Below, piece by piece: positions 54,536-63,596 of a DNA stretch of 64,000 nt; positions within the stretch are counted from its first letter, which is position 1; the number at the start of each line of letters is the position of its first letter. The notes under the pieces were generated by a model. It was not told where the DNA came from. It did no database searches and saw only the letters and a program-made list of their open reading frames with translations. Made by a program: the position numbers and the translations under genes. Source of the DNA: UTCHB3 sp964625575 (lineage in GTDB: Bacteria; Bacteroidota; Ignavibacteria; Ignavibacteriales; Ignavibacteriaceae); NCBI GenBank assembly GCA_964625575.1, contig CAZVBQ010000001.1:124001-188000 (forward strand), in the 5' to 3' direction.

Positions 54536-55771
54536 ATGAAACTGAAAAATATTCTCTCAATCATCGCACTTTTATTCTTTTTCTCGACCGTTAACGCCCA
54601 GGTTTTAACAGGTATAGAAGTCTTGAGAAACAGAGGATTCGACATACTCAAAGGGAAAAACGTTGGTTTGATCACCAACCCCACAGGGGTTGACTCAAAA
54701 CTGAAAACCACCATAGATATTCTTTCAGAGGCTCCGGGAGTTAAACTGAAAGCACTTTTCGGACCTGAACATGGTGTAAGAGGCGACTTTTCAGCCGGCG
54801 ACAAAGTGGAAAATTATGTTGACCCATCAACCGGAATTCCTGTTTACTCACTGTACGGAAAAACAAGCCAACCTACCGGGGAAATGCTAAAAGACATTGA
54901 TGTACTGATTTTCGATATTCAGGATATCGGCTCACGCTCGTATACATACATCTCAACTATGGGACTGGCAATGGAAGCCGCTGCGAAGTATAACGTGAAG
55001 TTCGTTGTGCTTGACAGACCCAACCCGATGGGCGGTTTGAAAATAGAAGGAAATATCGTAGAAGACGGCTATATTTCGTTTGTCAGCCAGTTTAAGATTC
55101 CATATGCTCACGCTATGACAGTTGGTGAGCTCGCACTGCTCCTGAATGAGGAAGGATACTTGAAGGGCAGTAAGAAATGCAACCTTGAGGTAGTGCCAAT
55201 GCAGGGTTGGGAACGCGGCATGACTTTCGATCAGACATGTCTTCCCTGGGTTCTGACCTCGCCACATATCCCCTACAAGGAATCAGCGATATTCTACACA
55301 ACTTCCGGAATTATGGGTGAACTTGGAGTTATATCAGAAGGCGTGGGATATACACTTCCCTTCCAGATGTTCGGAGCAGAGTGGATAGACGGGCTGAAAT
55401 TCGCTGAAAGACTGAACTCAATGAACATTCCCGGAGTGTTGTTTAGACCATTGACCTTCAAGCCCTACTACGGAGCTCACAAAGGAAATAATCTGGGTGG
55501 TGTGCAGCTTTTTATCACCGATTATGAGAAGGTGAACCTTATGTCAATTCAGTTTCTTGTAATGCAGGTTAATAATGAACTTTACCCTGATAAAAACCCA
55601 TTTAAATTGTGCAAACCCGACAGGTTGAAGATGTTCGACAAGGTTTGCGGCAGCAACAAGATAAGGGAAATGTTCACGAAAAGATTTAAGTACGACGATA
55701 TCAAAGATTATTTGAACAAGGATGTTGAGAGTTTCAGAAAACTTTCTTCCAAGTATTACCTTTATAACTGA
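54536..55771 (+). CDS. namZ: Exo-beta-N-acetylmuramidase NamZ (DUF1343, GH171)
   Basis: Releases terminal MurNAc from peptidoglycan fragments. The 411-residue protein has a signal peptide (residues 1-21, ending VNA-Q), then the DUF1343 fold: KGKNVGLITNPTGVDSKL, ALFGPEHGVRGDFSAGD with the catalytic Glu, DIQDIGSRSYTYISTMG, VVLDRPNPMGG and FDQTCLPWVLTSPHIP. It is secreted or periplasmic. Its product stream fits the NagA/NagB genes of this window. It overlaps the convergent lipoprotein gene by 10 bp at the 3' end. Confidence 0.92.
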   Translation: MKLKNILSIIALLFFFSTVNAQVLTGIEVLRNRGFDILKGKNVGLITNPTGVDSKLKTTIDILSEAPGVKLKALFGPEHGVRGDFSAGDKVENYVDPSTGIPVYSLYGKTSQPTGEMLKDIDVLIFDIQDIGSRSYTYISTMGLAMEAAAKYNVKFVVLDRPNPMGGLKIEGNIVEDGYISFVSQFKIPYAHAMTVGELALLLNEEGYLKGSKKCNLEVVPMQGWERGMTFDQTCLPWVLTSPHIPYKESAIFYTTSGIMGELGVISEGVGYTLPFQMFGAEWIDGLKFAERLNSMNIPGVLFRPLTFKPYYGAHKGNNLGGVQLFITDYEKVNLMSIQFLVMQVNNELYPDKNPFKLCKPDRLKMFDKVCGSNKIREMFTKRFKYDDIKDYLNKDVESFRKLSSKYYLYN

Positions 55772-57435
55772 TTAATATTCCACTTAAAATCGAATGTGAC
55801 CCAGCGTGTGATCAGTTCGATCGTCAAAGGGTAGACAAAGAATTTTGCAGAATGTTTGAATGGAAACAACGAACCCGGGAAAAATTCTTTGTCACCCTTT
55901 ACGTCCTCAAACATCCATAGCCTGTACTTGCCGGGAAGAATGTCATTGAATTCAAATTTTCCGGTCGAATCAGGTTTTACTTTGTAGTATCGCTCCGGCT
56001 TTTCCTGATCGTACAGTTCGAGCACGAAATCCCCTGTCACTCCTTCAATTGTTCCTGTCAAGCCGGTGTAATTTACGCTATTGTATACTGTAAAAGGCGT
56101 TTTCAGAATTGTATCTCTTACATTCCCTGCAGCATCATCCAAATATTTCGCCTTAATTTGCAGGAGGTTTTCACTGTTCGATGTCAGTTTCTTTTCTATT
56201 TTTAACGAATAAAAAGCGTCATCCAGCCTTTCAACCTTCGATGGAATCATCCTTCCAGAAGTATCGGAGGCAGAGATTGCATTAATCGCCTGACCCGGAC
56301 TGACTCCGTCATCAAAGCGAATCTTGAACTCAGGGTAATTACCACTCACGTTTTTTAAATCGGAAGGATCAACACCGGTAATTGAAACCGGGATCGTATC
56401 AGGCTTATCTGAGGCCGGGAATTCTGTAAACGCTCCGGAAGCGATGTTTCCGGCCCTGTCAGCAACACCATTTATAGTGAGCCCCACGATCTCGCCCGCT
56501 TTCACCCCACCTTTCACCGCTATGGCCAATTCTGACATCTTACCACCGGGTGAATATATATGAAGAGGAGTCAGAACTGTTTGTCCGGATGAATCTGCAA
56601 GTTTTATGTTGACCGGATCAACTGATTTGATAGCGATTTCTTCATTAAATGAAACCACAATATGATTCCTGTCAGTCATCACGGCTTTTTGAAGTATTGG
56701 AGGAATGGTATCAAATTTAGTGACCCTGAAATTCATCTGCTCTTTCAGCGTGTCATTAATTCCGAGAGTGATATCCTTGTTGTAGATACCTATCCTGTCA
56801 CTGCTTAAATTGTAAATAAGATCACCAAACGCGTTCCCGACGGTGAAAACCCTGAATTTTCCTTTAGGCAACCCCGAAAGAAGAAACTCACCACTCGGAC
56901 CCGTCTGAGTTACAAAGTCAGGCTTTCTTTTCAGTAATGAGTCAGGCGAGCCATCAACCAAATAAGCAAAAACATATAATTTGTTCGGATCTTTATCATA
57001 TATTTTCCCCTTGATCACTCCCTGATCTATCCGGTCACCCGTTGAGAAAATATACGAATATGCCTCCGCCATGTTGTTACCGTTGTTGATATCGGTAACT
57101 GAAGTGCCAATTGTCAGATTGTAGGTAACATCTTTTTTAAGTTCTTCTTTTAGGGTGATGGTCGCTGTCTTGCCAGTCCACGAAACCTCAAACCCCTTAT
57201 CAAGCGCCGGAGAAATAAATATGGCATCTTTAAAGGTACGCTTGTCGACATACTCAGAAAAGGTGAATTCTATCTCTTTTCCCTTGAAATTAGTCATTCT
57301 GTTAGCAGGACTGACCGACTTCACTTCCGGGGGAATTCTGTCAATTTCTCCACCGCCGGGAGCCTGCATATTCGCACAACCGGCAAGAAGAAAACCCAGA
57401 AGTATCAGCGGGTAATATTTAACGAGTCGAGCCAT
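55762..57435 (-). CDS. Lipoprotein with Big_5 Ig-like domain
   Basis: A 557-residue protein with lipoprotein signal MARLVKYYPLILLGFLLAGC (lipobox LAGC) followed by a Big_5 domain (about 35-130: IPPEVKSVSPANRMTNFKG, ITLKEELKKDVTYNLTIGTSVTD), then more beta-sandwich repeats and a C-terminal carboxypeptidase-regulatory-like segment (GKFEFNDILPGKYRLWMFED). Such proteins are common in Bacteroidota outer membranes; no activity is known. ATG 57435 lies 31 bp inside mltG. Confidence 0.8.
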   Translation of the reverse strand: MARLVKYYPLILLGFLLAGCANMQAPGGGEIDRIPPEVKSVSPANRMTNFKGKEIEFTFSEYVDKRTFKDAIFISPALDKGFEVSWTGKTATITLKEELKKDVTYNLTIGTSVTDINNGNNMAEAYSYIFSTGDRIDQGVIKGKIYDKDPNKLYVFAYLVDGSPDSLLKRKPDFVTQTGPSGEFLLSGLPKGKFRVFTVGNAFGDLIYNLSSDRIGIYNKDITLGINDTLKEQMNFRVTKFDTIPPILQKAVMTDRNHIVVSFNEEIAIKSVDPVNIKLADSSGQTVLTPLHIYSPGGKMSELAIAVKGGVKAGEIVGLTINGVADRAGNIASGAFTEFPASDKPDTIPVSITGVDPSDLKNVSGNYPEFKIRFDDGVSPGQAINAISASDTSGRMIPSKVERLDDAFYSLKIEKKLTSNSENLLQIKAKYLDDAAGNVRDTILKTPFTVYNSVNYTGLTGTIEGVTGDFVLELYDQEKPERYYKVKPDSTGKFEFNDILPGKYRLWMFEDVKGDKEFFPGSLFPFKHSAKFFVYPLTIELITRWVTFDFKWNINQL

Positions 57436-58475
57436 TGGTGATATTGCTGGGCATACTTCGCATGCTCCTGGTAGGTTTTTGTAAAGATGTGTCGCCCCTT
57501 CGTGTCCGAGACAAAATAGATATATTCGTGCTTTTCGGGGTAAACCGCGGCAAGAATTGCCTCTTTCGAGGGGTTACCAATGGGACCTGGAGGCAGCCCT
57601 TCATACTTGTACGTGTTGTAGGGAGAGTCAATTTTAAGGTCTTTGCCTGTGATCCTGCTGCGGGCTTCACCAATCGCGTACTGGACTGTGGGGTCAGCCT
57701 GCAACTTCATCTTCTTCTTCAGTCTGTTGTGATACACTCCCGAAACACGGGGCATCTCATCCGCGAATTTCGATTCGCGACTGATTATTGAAGCCAGCGT
57801 AAGTATCTCATGTTTTGTCAATCCGGTTTTCTTCATGTCTTCGAGTACCTGTTCGGTAAAAACTGCCGAATTGAGGTCATAAAGACGTTTCAGAACTTTC
57901 GCCGGGGAGTCCACAGTGAGCAACTTAATAGACTGAGGCAATAGGTATCCCTCAAAATTTGAAGCGGGAATACCGTATGAGGCCGCGACTGTCGAATCAA
58001 AAAGCAGTCGTCTGAACCAGTCGGCGGAATCGATACCGGCCTGCCTGAAGCGGTTCGCGATTCCGTTAATTGTGATCCCGTTATAGAGTTCAAGTGTTCG
58101 AGGTGGATCGAATTCATTTGAGACCAGCAGCGACATGAGCGAGATGTAACTGATCTCACTTGGAATTTTATACACACCGGGTTTCATCCTTTTATCTGCA
58201 CCCAGAAGAAATCCGGCTGTTTTTGCCAGAAAACGGGAGCCCACGATCCCCTTTCCCTCCAATTTCTCAATGACCTTGCCGAAGGAGTCTTTCTCTTCAA
58301 CTCCTATTTTTACAATATCACCACCCGATGAAAAAGGTGTGAAAAAGAGATAGATCAATACAACGAAAGCCAGGATGAATGTTGCGCCAACCGCGGTGTA
58401 CTGCTTCCTGGTCAGAAATGGTTCCTTGGGCTTTTTTGCACCGGTAGTAGCCGGAGTTTCGTTCACTTTGTCCAT
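57405..58475 (-). CDS. mltG: Endolytic murein transglycosylase MltG
   Basis: Cuts nascent glycan strands and sets their length. The 356-residue protein has one N-terminal helix (about 30-50), a LysM-like region and the YceG domain with LEGYLLPQS, LTLASIISRESKFADEMPRVSGVYHNRL (catalytic Glu in the first part), LQADPTVQYAIG and NTYKYEGLPPGPIGNPS. All hallmarks are present. It lies two bases after tsaD. Confidence 0.95.
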   Translation of the reverse strand: MDKVNETPATTGAKKPKEPFLTRKQYTAVGATFILAFVVLIYLFFTPFSSGGDIVKIGVEEKDSFGKVIEKLEGKGIVGSRFLAKTAGFLLGADKRMKPGVYKIPSEISYISLMSLLVSNEFDPPRTLELYNGITINGIANRFRQAGIDSADWFRRLLFDSTVAASYGIPASNFEGYLLPQSIKLLTVDSPAKVLKRLYDLNSAVFTEQVLEDMKKTGLTKHEILTLASIISRESKFADEMPRVSGVYHNRLKKKMKLQADPTVQYAIGEARSRITGKDLKIDSPYNTYKYEGLPPGPIGNPSKEAILAAVYPEKHEYIYFVSDTKGRHIFTKTYQEHAKYAQQYHQWLDSLNITR

Positions 58476-58477
58476 TT

Positions 58478-59491
58478 CTAACTGTAAATATAGTTCGAGT
58501 AAAAAGCAGGGAAAGGTTCGGAATCGTTGCCGAATTTCTCACCCGCGTCGTAAAGTTGTTTACCACGAAGCGCGATCATCGCCGCGTTATCGCCACAATA
58601 TTCAAAAGCAGGGATCACAGCCGGTATACCATACTTGTTTCCAAGCCGGGTAACCTCGTTTCTGATAACGGAGTTGGCAGCAACTCCCCCGTTCAAACTA
58701 AGGGAACGGGGTTTGAATTGTTTAATGGCTTTTTCAAGATTCTTTGATAGGGCCTTTACAACCGAATCCTGAAATCCGAACGCGATCTCGTTCAATTCCT
58801 CTTCGGGCACCACCCCGTCAGGAAAGTTCTTCTGCACATACCGCAAAACGGATGTCTTAAGTCCGCTAAAAGAGAAATGAAAATCCTGTTTGAGATTCGC
58901 GACCGGGAAGACTATGTCTTTTCGTATAGCCTTCGCCGCAGCGTTCTGAACTTTAGGCCCACCTGGATAACCGAGTCCCGTTAATTTTGCCACCTTGTCA
59001 AAAGCTTCACCCGCGGCATCATCCACTGTTGTACCAAGAAAACGGATCTTAGTCTCAGATTCCACTAATGTCAGCAAGGTGTGTCCGCCGGAAACTGTTA
59101 AAACCAACGAAGGGTATTCGGGCTTTTCCGGCATAAGAAATCCGGAAAAGATATGACCTTCAATGTGATTCACCGGGATGAATGGCTTTTTGAGTGACCA
59201 TGCCATGTGTTTCGCGAACGTGAATCCTACCAGAAGAGCTCCAATAAGACCCGGGCCTGCCGTGGCTGCCAACACGTCAATATCCTCGATTGAGATTCCG
59301 GCATTCTTTACAGCTTCACGTGTGAGCGGAACAACCCGTTCAAGGTGCGCGCGACTTGAAAGCTCGGGAACAACCCCGCCATACAGTTTATGAAAATCCT
59401 GCGATGAGATGAGGTTAACCTTCACCTCATCGCCTTCTAATATTGCAACAGAAGTCTCATCACACGAGGTTTCTATTCCGAGTATTCTCAT
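58478..59491 (-). CDS. tsaD: t6A synthesis threonylcarbamoyltransferase TsaD
   Basis: Catalytic subunit that transfers threonylcarbamoyl to A37 of tRNA. The 337-residue ASKHA protein begins GIETSCDETSVAIL, has the metal motif PVNHIEGHIFSG (His-x3-His), TVSGGHTLL, TVDDAAGEAFDKVAKLTG and LNGGVAANSVIR. Overlaps the proline dehydrogenase stop as ATGA. Partners TsaB and TsaE are at 11614 and 12266. Confidence 0.97.
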   Translation of the reverse strand: MRILGIETSCDETSVAILEGDEVKVNLISSQDFHKLYGGVVPELSSRAHLERVVPLTREAVKNAGISIEDIDVLAATAGPGLIGALLVGFTFAKHMAWSLKKPFIPVNHIEGHIFSGFLMPEKPEYPSLVLTVSGGHTLLTLVESETKIRFLGTTVDDAAGEAFDKVAKLTGLGYPGGPKVQNAAAKAIRKDIVFPVANLKQDFHFSFSGLKTSVLRYVQKNFPDGVVPEEELNEIAFGFQDSVVKALSKNLEKAIKQFKPRSLSLNGGVAANSVIRNEVTRLGNKYGIPAVIPAFEYCGDNAAMIALRGKQLYDAGEKFGNDSEPFPAFYSNYIYS

Positions 59492-60390
59492 TTACCAAAT
59501 TTAAATAAGTTTGTAAAAATCTGCCCCGCGACATTCGGATTTTCCTGAAGCCTTCTGATTGAATACTTGTACCAGTCTTTACCAAATGGTACATATATCC
59601 TGACCTTGTGGCCGTCTTTTACGAGTTTGTCGCGAAGGTCTTCCTTAACCCCGTAAAGCATCTGAAATTCCATGCGGTTATCGGGTACCTTCAATTCCTT
59701 TTTTAATCTCAAGGCTTCTTTTACAAGATAATCATCATGGGTGGCGATACCCACGTAATTTCGGTCTTTCATGATCTTTTCGAGGCAGCGAACATAGCTG
59801 TCGCGAACTGCCTGCTTCTCTTTGAACGCGATCTCCGCCGGCTCAATATAGATACCTTTGCAAAGTCTGTAATTGGCATCTATCTTGTTTAAAGCTGTTA
59901 CATCATCATACGTTCTTTTTAGATAGGCTTGAAGCACTATCCCGACATTGTCAAACTCGGCCCGGAGCCTCTTGAAAACATCAATGGTCAACTGTGTGAC
60001 CGGTGAATCTTCCATATCCATACGAACGAAGTTATTTAATTCTTTTGCCCGCTGCACCAATTCTCTTATTTGCTGATATGCAAATTCGGGATCTATTGAA
60101 AGCCCCAGCGAAGTCGGTTTTATTGAAAGATTCGAACCAAGTCCGTGTTGATTAATTGTATTCAGTACCGCGAGACACTCAGTTTTAACAAGCACTGCCT
60201 GCTCTTTGGTAGTAATGGCCTCACCGAGAACATCCATCGTGGCGAGGATGCCCTTTTTGTTCATTGTTTTAACAAGGTCTATGGCGTCCTGAAGTTTTTC
60301 ACCGGCGATATACCTTTTCGCGAAAAAATAAACCATGCCGTGAGGCATCAGTTTTACGATAGCTACAATTAGTTTATTAAGCAATAACAC
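59488..60390 (-). CDS. Proline dehydrogenase (monofunctional, PutB-like)
   Basis: FAD enzyme oxidising proline to pyrroline-5-carboxylate. I start it at GTG 60390, nine bases after AGGAG; this gives 300 residues, the usual size of monofunctional enzymes. Seen: FAKRYIAGEKLQDAI, NLSIKPTSLGL, FVRMDMEDSP, IVLQAYLKRTYDDV, YRLCKGIYIEP and IATHDDYLVKEA, then EFQMLYGVKEDLRDKL and VRIYVPFGKDWYKYSIRRLQENP, the substrate-binding end. P5C dehydrogenase is not in the window. Confidence 0.94.
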   Translation of the reverse strand: MLLLNKLIVAIVKLMPHGMVYFFAKRYIAGEKLQDAIDLVKTMNKKGILATMDVLGEAITTKEQAVLVKTECLAVLNTINQHGLGSNLSIKPTSLGLSIDPEFAYQQIRELVQRAKELNNFVRMDMEDSPVTQLTIDVFKRLRAEFDNVGIVLQAYLKRTYDDVTALNKIDANYRLCKGIYIEPAEIAFKEKQAVRDSYVRCLEKIMKDRNYVGIATHDDYLVKEALRLKKELKVPDNRMEFQMLYGVKEDLRDKLVKDGHKVRIYVPFGKDWYKYSIRRLQENPNVAGQIFTNLFKFGK

Positions 60391-60399
60391 TGCAAAAAT

Positions 60400-60404
60400 C
60401 TCCT
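60400..60404 (-). promoter_or_regulatory. Shine-Dalgarno site fixing the proline dehydrogenase GTG start
   Basis: AGGAG on the minus strand, nine bases before GTG 60390. It favours this start over the ATG at 60447, which has no SD. Confidence 0.6.
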
Positions 60405-60459
60405 GAATTAACACCGTAAAATTATGAACATTGAAAGAGGTTAACAAAAGGAAGTGCAG

Positions 60460-61122
60460 CTATTTGATAAACCGCGGTTCTCCTTGTGTCAGTTCCAATG
60501 TTCCCCCGGTAAGAAAAGAGAGAAATTTTTCAAGTTTACTTTCAAATTCTTCCCGGGTTCCATCATTCACGATGACAAAATTTGATCTCCGTATTTTTTC
60601 TTCTTCGCTGATCTGGCTGATCATCCTTCTCCGGATACCCTCCTCGGAAAGACCACCGCGCGAAACAGCACGTTTTAACCTTACCTCTTCATTCGCGGTG
60701 ATAAGCAGTACCAGATCGAATCTGCCTGCCATTCCCGCTTCAAATATTAATGCCGCTTCGTAAAAAACGATATCACTGAACTCAAGCGACAGATCCAAAA
60801 GCTCGGCGGATCGCCGGATCACCTTTGGATGAACGATTGAATTTAGTTTTTCAACTTTTTCGGGGAAGCCAAATACTTGTTTTGAGAGGTATTCACGGTC
60901 GAGTCGGCCATCGAAATATGAATTTTCTCCAAACTCGGTGACGATTGAGGATATAACTTCAGGATCACGGTTCATTATTTGAGCCGCAAGGATATCCGCG
61001 AAAAATACCGGGTATCCCTTGTCTCTGAAATAGTTTGTGGCGTGGGTCTTACCGGAGGCTATACCTCCGGTAATCCCGACTCTGTATTTCCTATTTTGCG
61101 ATTGCAGATTTTCTGACTTCAC
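60460..61122 (-). CDS. coaE: Dephospho-CoA kinase
   Basis: Last step of coenzyme A synthesis. The 220-residue P-loop kinase has VGITGGIASGKTHATNYF (Walker A), FADILAAQIM, LNSIVHPKV and the LID region AVSRGGLSEEGIRRRMISQ. The GTG start at 61122 lies 32 bp inside rny; the only other in-frame choice before the P-loop is a CTG, so the exact N-terminus is open. Confidence 0.94.
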   Translation of the reverse strand: MKSENLQSQNRKYRVGITGGIASGKTHATNYFRDKGYPVFFADILAAQIMNRDPEVISSIVTEFGENSYFDGRLDREYLSKQVFGFPEKVEKLNSIVHPKVIRRSAELLDLSLEFSDIVFYEAALIFEAGMAGRFDLVLLITANEEVRLKRAVSRGGLSEEGIRRRMISQISEEEKIRRSNFVIVNDGTREEFESKLEKFLSFLTGGTLELTQGEPRFIK

Positions 61123-62725
61123 GGATCACTGTAACCTTGATCTGACCCGGGTATTCCATGTCAGATTCAATTTTCTGCGCGATGTCATATGCAAGTTTGT
61201 CAGCATAAAGATCATCGATCCTTTCATGTTCCACTACAACGCGCACTTCCCTGCCTGCCTGGATGGCGTAAGTTTTAGCCACACCTTCGAATGACTTGGC
61301 AATGGTTTCAAGTGTTTCAAGCCGCTTTGCGTATCCTTCGATCGGCTCACGTCTTGCGCCGGGCCGGGCACCAGAAATGGAGTCGGCCGATTGTACAAGA
61401 GCCGCTATAGGGTGTTCCATTTCAATGTCATCATGGTGAGCGCCAACGGCGTTACAAACTATGGGATTCTCGCGGTATTTCTTCGTGAGCTCGTATCCGA
61501 TGAGGGCGTGGGGTCCTTCAACTTCCTTGTCGAGAACCTTGCCAATATCATGAAGCAAACCGGATCTCTTGGCAAGCATCACATCAAGTCCAAGTTCGGC
61601 AGCCATAATGCCTGTAAGATACGCCACTTCAACCGAGTGTTCAAGGATGTTCTGACCGTATGATGAACGGTATTTCATGCGCCCGATCAGTTTGATCAGT
61701 TCGTTGTGCATTCCATGCAGGCCGAGTTGGAGAACGGTGTTCTCACCTATTTTGAATATTTCTTCTTCAAGCTCAATTCTGGTTTTTTCAACCACTTCCT
61801 CGATCCTTGCAGGCTGAATCCGGCCATCGGTTATTAGTTTCTCGAGTGAAACACGGGCGACTTCACGCCGGAATGGATCGAATGATGAGAGAATCACCGC
61901 TTCAGGGGTGTCATCCACAATAACATCAACGCCCGTTGCAGCTTCAAACGCTCGGATGTTACGGCCTTCCTTGCCTATGATCCTGCCTTTGATCTCGTCA
62001 CTCTGAATATTCAATACTGAAACAGTTGATTCAACCGCGTAGTCTGCCGCGGTTCGCTGAATAGCCTGAACGACAACTTTCTGAGCCTCTTTTTTGGCTT
62101 CAGATTTGGCTTTTTCATATATGTCGCGGATCAGTTTCTGAGCTTCAAGGCGGGCATCTTGCACCATGTTCTCCATAAGCATGGTTTTGGCCTCTTCGGC
62201 AGTAAGATTTGCTATTTTTTCGAGCCGGTGGTTCTGCTCTTTTTCAAGCTCTTCCAGCTCCACTTCTTTTTGGCGGATGGATCGCTGCTTGTCGCTGACA
62301 GATTGCTCTATCCGTTTGATCTCATTTTCCTTTGTACGGACATGCTCAATCTTGCGGTCTATCTGATCTTCACGTGAAGCGAGCGACTTCTCCATATTCT
62401 GGATGTTCTGCCGCTTTGAGTTGTATTCGTTGTCGAACTCAACTTTTTTCTTGTACCACTCGTCTTTAACCTCGAGGAGTTTTTCACGTTTGATATTATT
62501 GGCTTCTTTTTCGGCGTCTTTAAGGAGTTGAGCAACTCTTTCTTCAGCAGAGGCTATTATCTGTCGTGCCCTCTCCTCGGCCAGGGATATTATCTCACGC
62601 CCTTTCTCTTCAGCCGCGGCTATGCTCTTCTTCCCGAAGCGGTTGTTGATATACCAACCGAGATAGGAAAAGACCACGGTAGTGGCGAGAAAGATCAGGA
62701 TGACGATTATTAGATCATCTGTCAT
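61091..62725 (-). CDS. rny: Ribonuclease Y
   Basis: Membrane-tethered endoribonuclease that starts mRNA decay. The 544-residue protein has an N-terminal helix (residues 4-24), a long coiled coil (about 30-200), a KH domain with IIGKEGRNIRAFEAATGVD, and an HD domain with RSGLLHDIGKVLD and AVGAHHDDIE. The sequence is full length. Downstream of the candidate 6S RNA. Confidence 0.97.
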   Translation of the reverse strand: MTDDLIIVILIFLATTVVFSYLGWYINNRFGKKSIAAAEEKGREIISLAEERARQIIASAEERVAQLLKDAEKEANNIKREKLLEVKDEWYKKKVEFDNEYNSKRQNIQNMEKSLASREDQIDRKIEHVRTKENEIKRIEQSVSDKQRSIRQKEVELEELEKEQNHRLEKIANLTAEEAKTMLMENMVQDARLEAQKLIRDIYEKAKSEAKKEAQKVVVQAIQRTAADYAVESTVSVLNIQSDEIKGRIIGKEGRNIRAFEAATGVDVIVDDTPEAVILSSFDPFRREVARVSLEKLITDGRIQPARIEEVVEKTRIELEEEIFKIGENTVLQLGLHGMHNELIKLIGRMKYRSSYGQNILEHSVEVAYLTGIMAAELGLDVMLAKRSGLLHDIGKVLDKEVEGPHALIGYELTKKYRENPIVCNAVGAHHDDIEMEHPIAALVQSADSISGARPGARREPIEGYAKRLETLETIAKSFEGVAKTYAIQAGREVRVVVEHERIDDLYADKLAYDIAQKIESDMEYPGQIKVTVIREVRKSAIAK

Positions 62726-62751
62726 TGATTGTAGTCTCCGTAATGTATAAA

Positions 62752-62948
62752 GCCGTTCCGGCCGGAAGAGTCATTTAAAGAAAGAACCCTTTAATGACAT
62801 CTTGGGTAATTGACCCTGAGCTTTTTGCTTCCACCGTCACACGAAGTGATCCCGCAAGCGGGATGAGGCCTGCAATACGCCTTTGGAGTCCAAGTCCCAT
62901 TGAATTTACATATGGTTCTTTTATGTATACATCAACCGACCGTACGGC
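62752..62948 (-). ncRNA. ssrS: Structured RNA, probable 6S RNA (ssrS)
   Basis: The gap between zapA and rny holds a long, closed RNA fold on the minus strand. Outer stem: GCCGT-A-CGGTCGG pairs with CCGGCCG-GA-ACGGC (12 bp with a small bulge and one G-U). After an internal bubble, AAAGAACC (62921-62914) pairs with GGTTCTTT (62788-62781). A tip hairpin ATCCCG-CTTG-CGGGAT lies at 62849-62864. The span is 197 nt. Length, the extended rod with bubbles, and the position right after zapA (where ssrS sits in many bacteria) all point to 6S RNA, which binds RNA polymerase holoenzyme. Identity is inferred; the base pairing is seen. The ends are approximate. Confidence 0.65.
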
Positions 62949-62952
62949 AAAA

Positions 62953-63249
62953 TTAAGACGGACTATGAGTAGAGTGGGTTTCGAGAAGCAGTTTTAACGA
63001 TTTTATCTTCTCCGAAGCTTTCGATGTGATTTCTTTGTTTCTGTCTCTCTCAATAAAATAGTCGTAAGCAATGTTAAGAGCAGCAATTACAGCCACCGTT
63101 TGAACCGGCTGGTTGGGAAGTTCCTGTCTGGTGTCGTCCATAACCTGATCAACATACTTGGCGAGGTCTTTGGCAAGATCCTCGTTATCGACTAAAAGAG
63201 AGTATTCTTTATCGAAAATTTTAATTTTAAGCTTCTTTTTCTCACTCAT
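62953..63249 (-). CDS. zapA: Cell division protein ZapA
   Basis: Small FtsZ-ring bundling protein. The 98-residue sequence has the ZapA head (KIKIFDKEYSLLVDNED, KDLAKYVDQVMDDTR, TVAVIAALNIAYDYF) and a C-terminal coiled coil. It follows a coiled-coil gene in the conserved pheT-x-zapA-rny order of Bacteroidota. Confidence 0.92.
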   Translation of the reverse strand: MSEKKKLKIKIFDKEYSLLVDNEDLAKDLAKYVDQVMDDTRQELPNQPVQTVAVIAALNIAYDYFIERDRNKEITSKASEKIKSLKLLLETHSTHSPS

Positions 63250-63272
63250 CTCTAATGTCCGCCGGTTGATAT

Positions 63273-63596
63273 CTAAAGATTGATCAAATGCCTGTTGATC
63301 TTCAGGATCAGGCTGTTGATCTTTTCTGCCATGATCGCCTTCTCATGCTCACTCATGTGTTCAAAGAGTGAAATGCTGCCGCCGAACGAACCTGTTTTTA
63401 TGGTTTCATTCTCGGCTTCAAGTTCCGCGACCCTCTTCCGGAGATTTTTGTTCTCCTCAAGTATCCGGGTCAATCGTGATTCAAGGGCATTACGCTCTTC
63501 ACTCACACGATTGTGATCCGCCAAAAGACTCTTTAACGAACGTTCAAGAGCCTCAAGGTCGCTGAACATTATATCGATCTTGGTCAAGTCACTCAA
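63273..63596 (-). CDS. Coiled-coil protein between pheT and zapA (ZapB-like position)
   Basis: A 107-residue, mostly helical protein with heptad repeats over about residues 15-70 (LEALERSLKSLLADHNRV, LEENKNLRKRVAELEAENE). The TTG start at 63596 directly follows the pheT stop and has a GAGGA SD six bases upstream; ATG 63569 is the alternative. Its place next to zapA suggests a partner in divisome assembly, like ZapB (inference); no family is recognised with certainty. Confidence 0.75.
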   Translation of the reverse strand: MSDLTKIDIMFSDLEALERSLKSLLADHNRVSEERNALESRLTRILEENKNLRKRVAELEAENETIKTGSFGGSISLFEHMSEHEKAIMAEKINSLILKINRHLINL

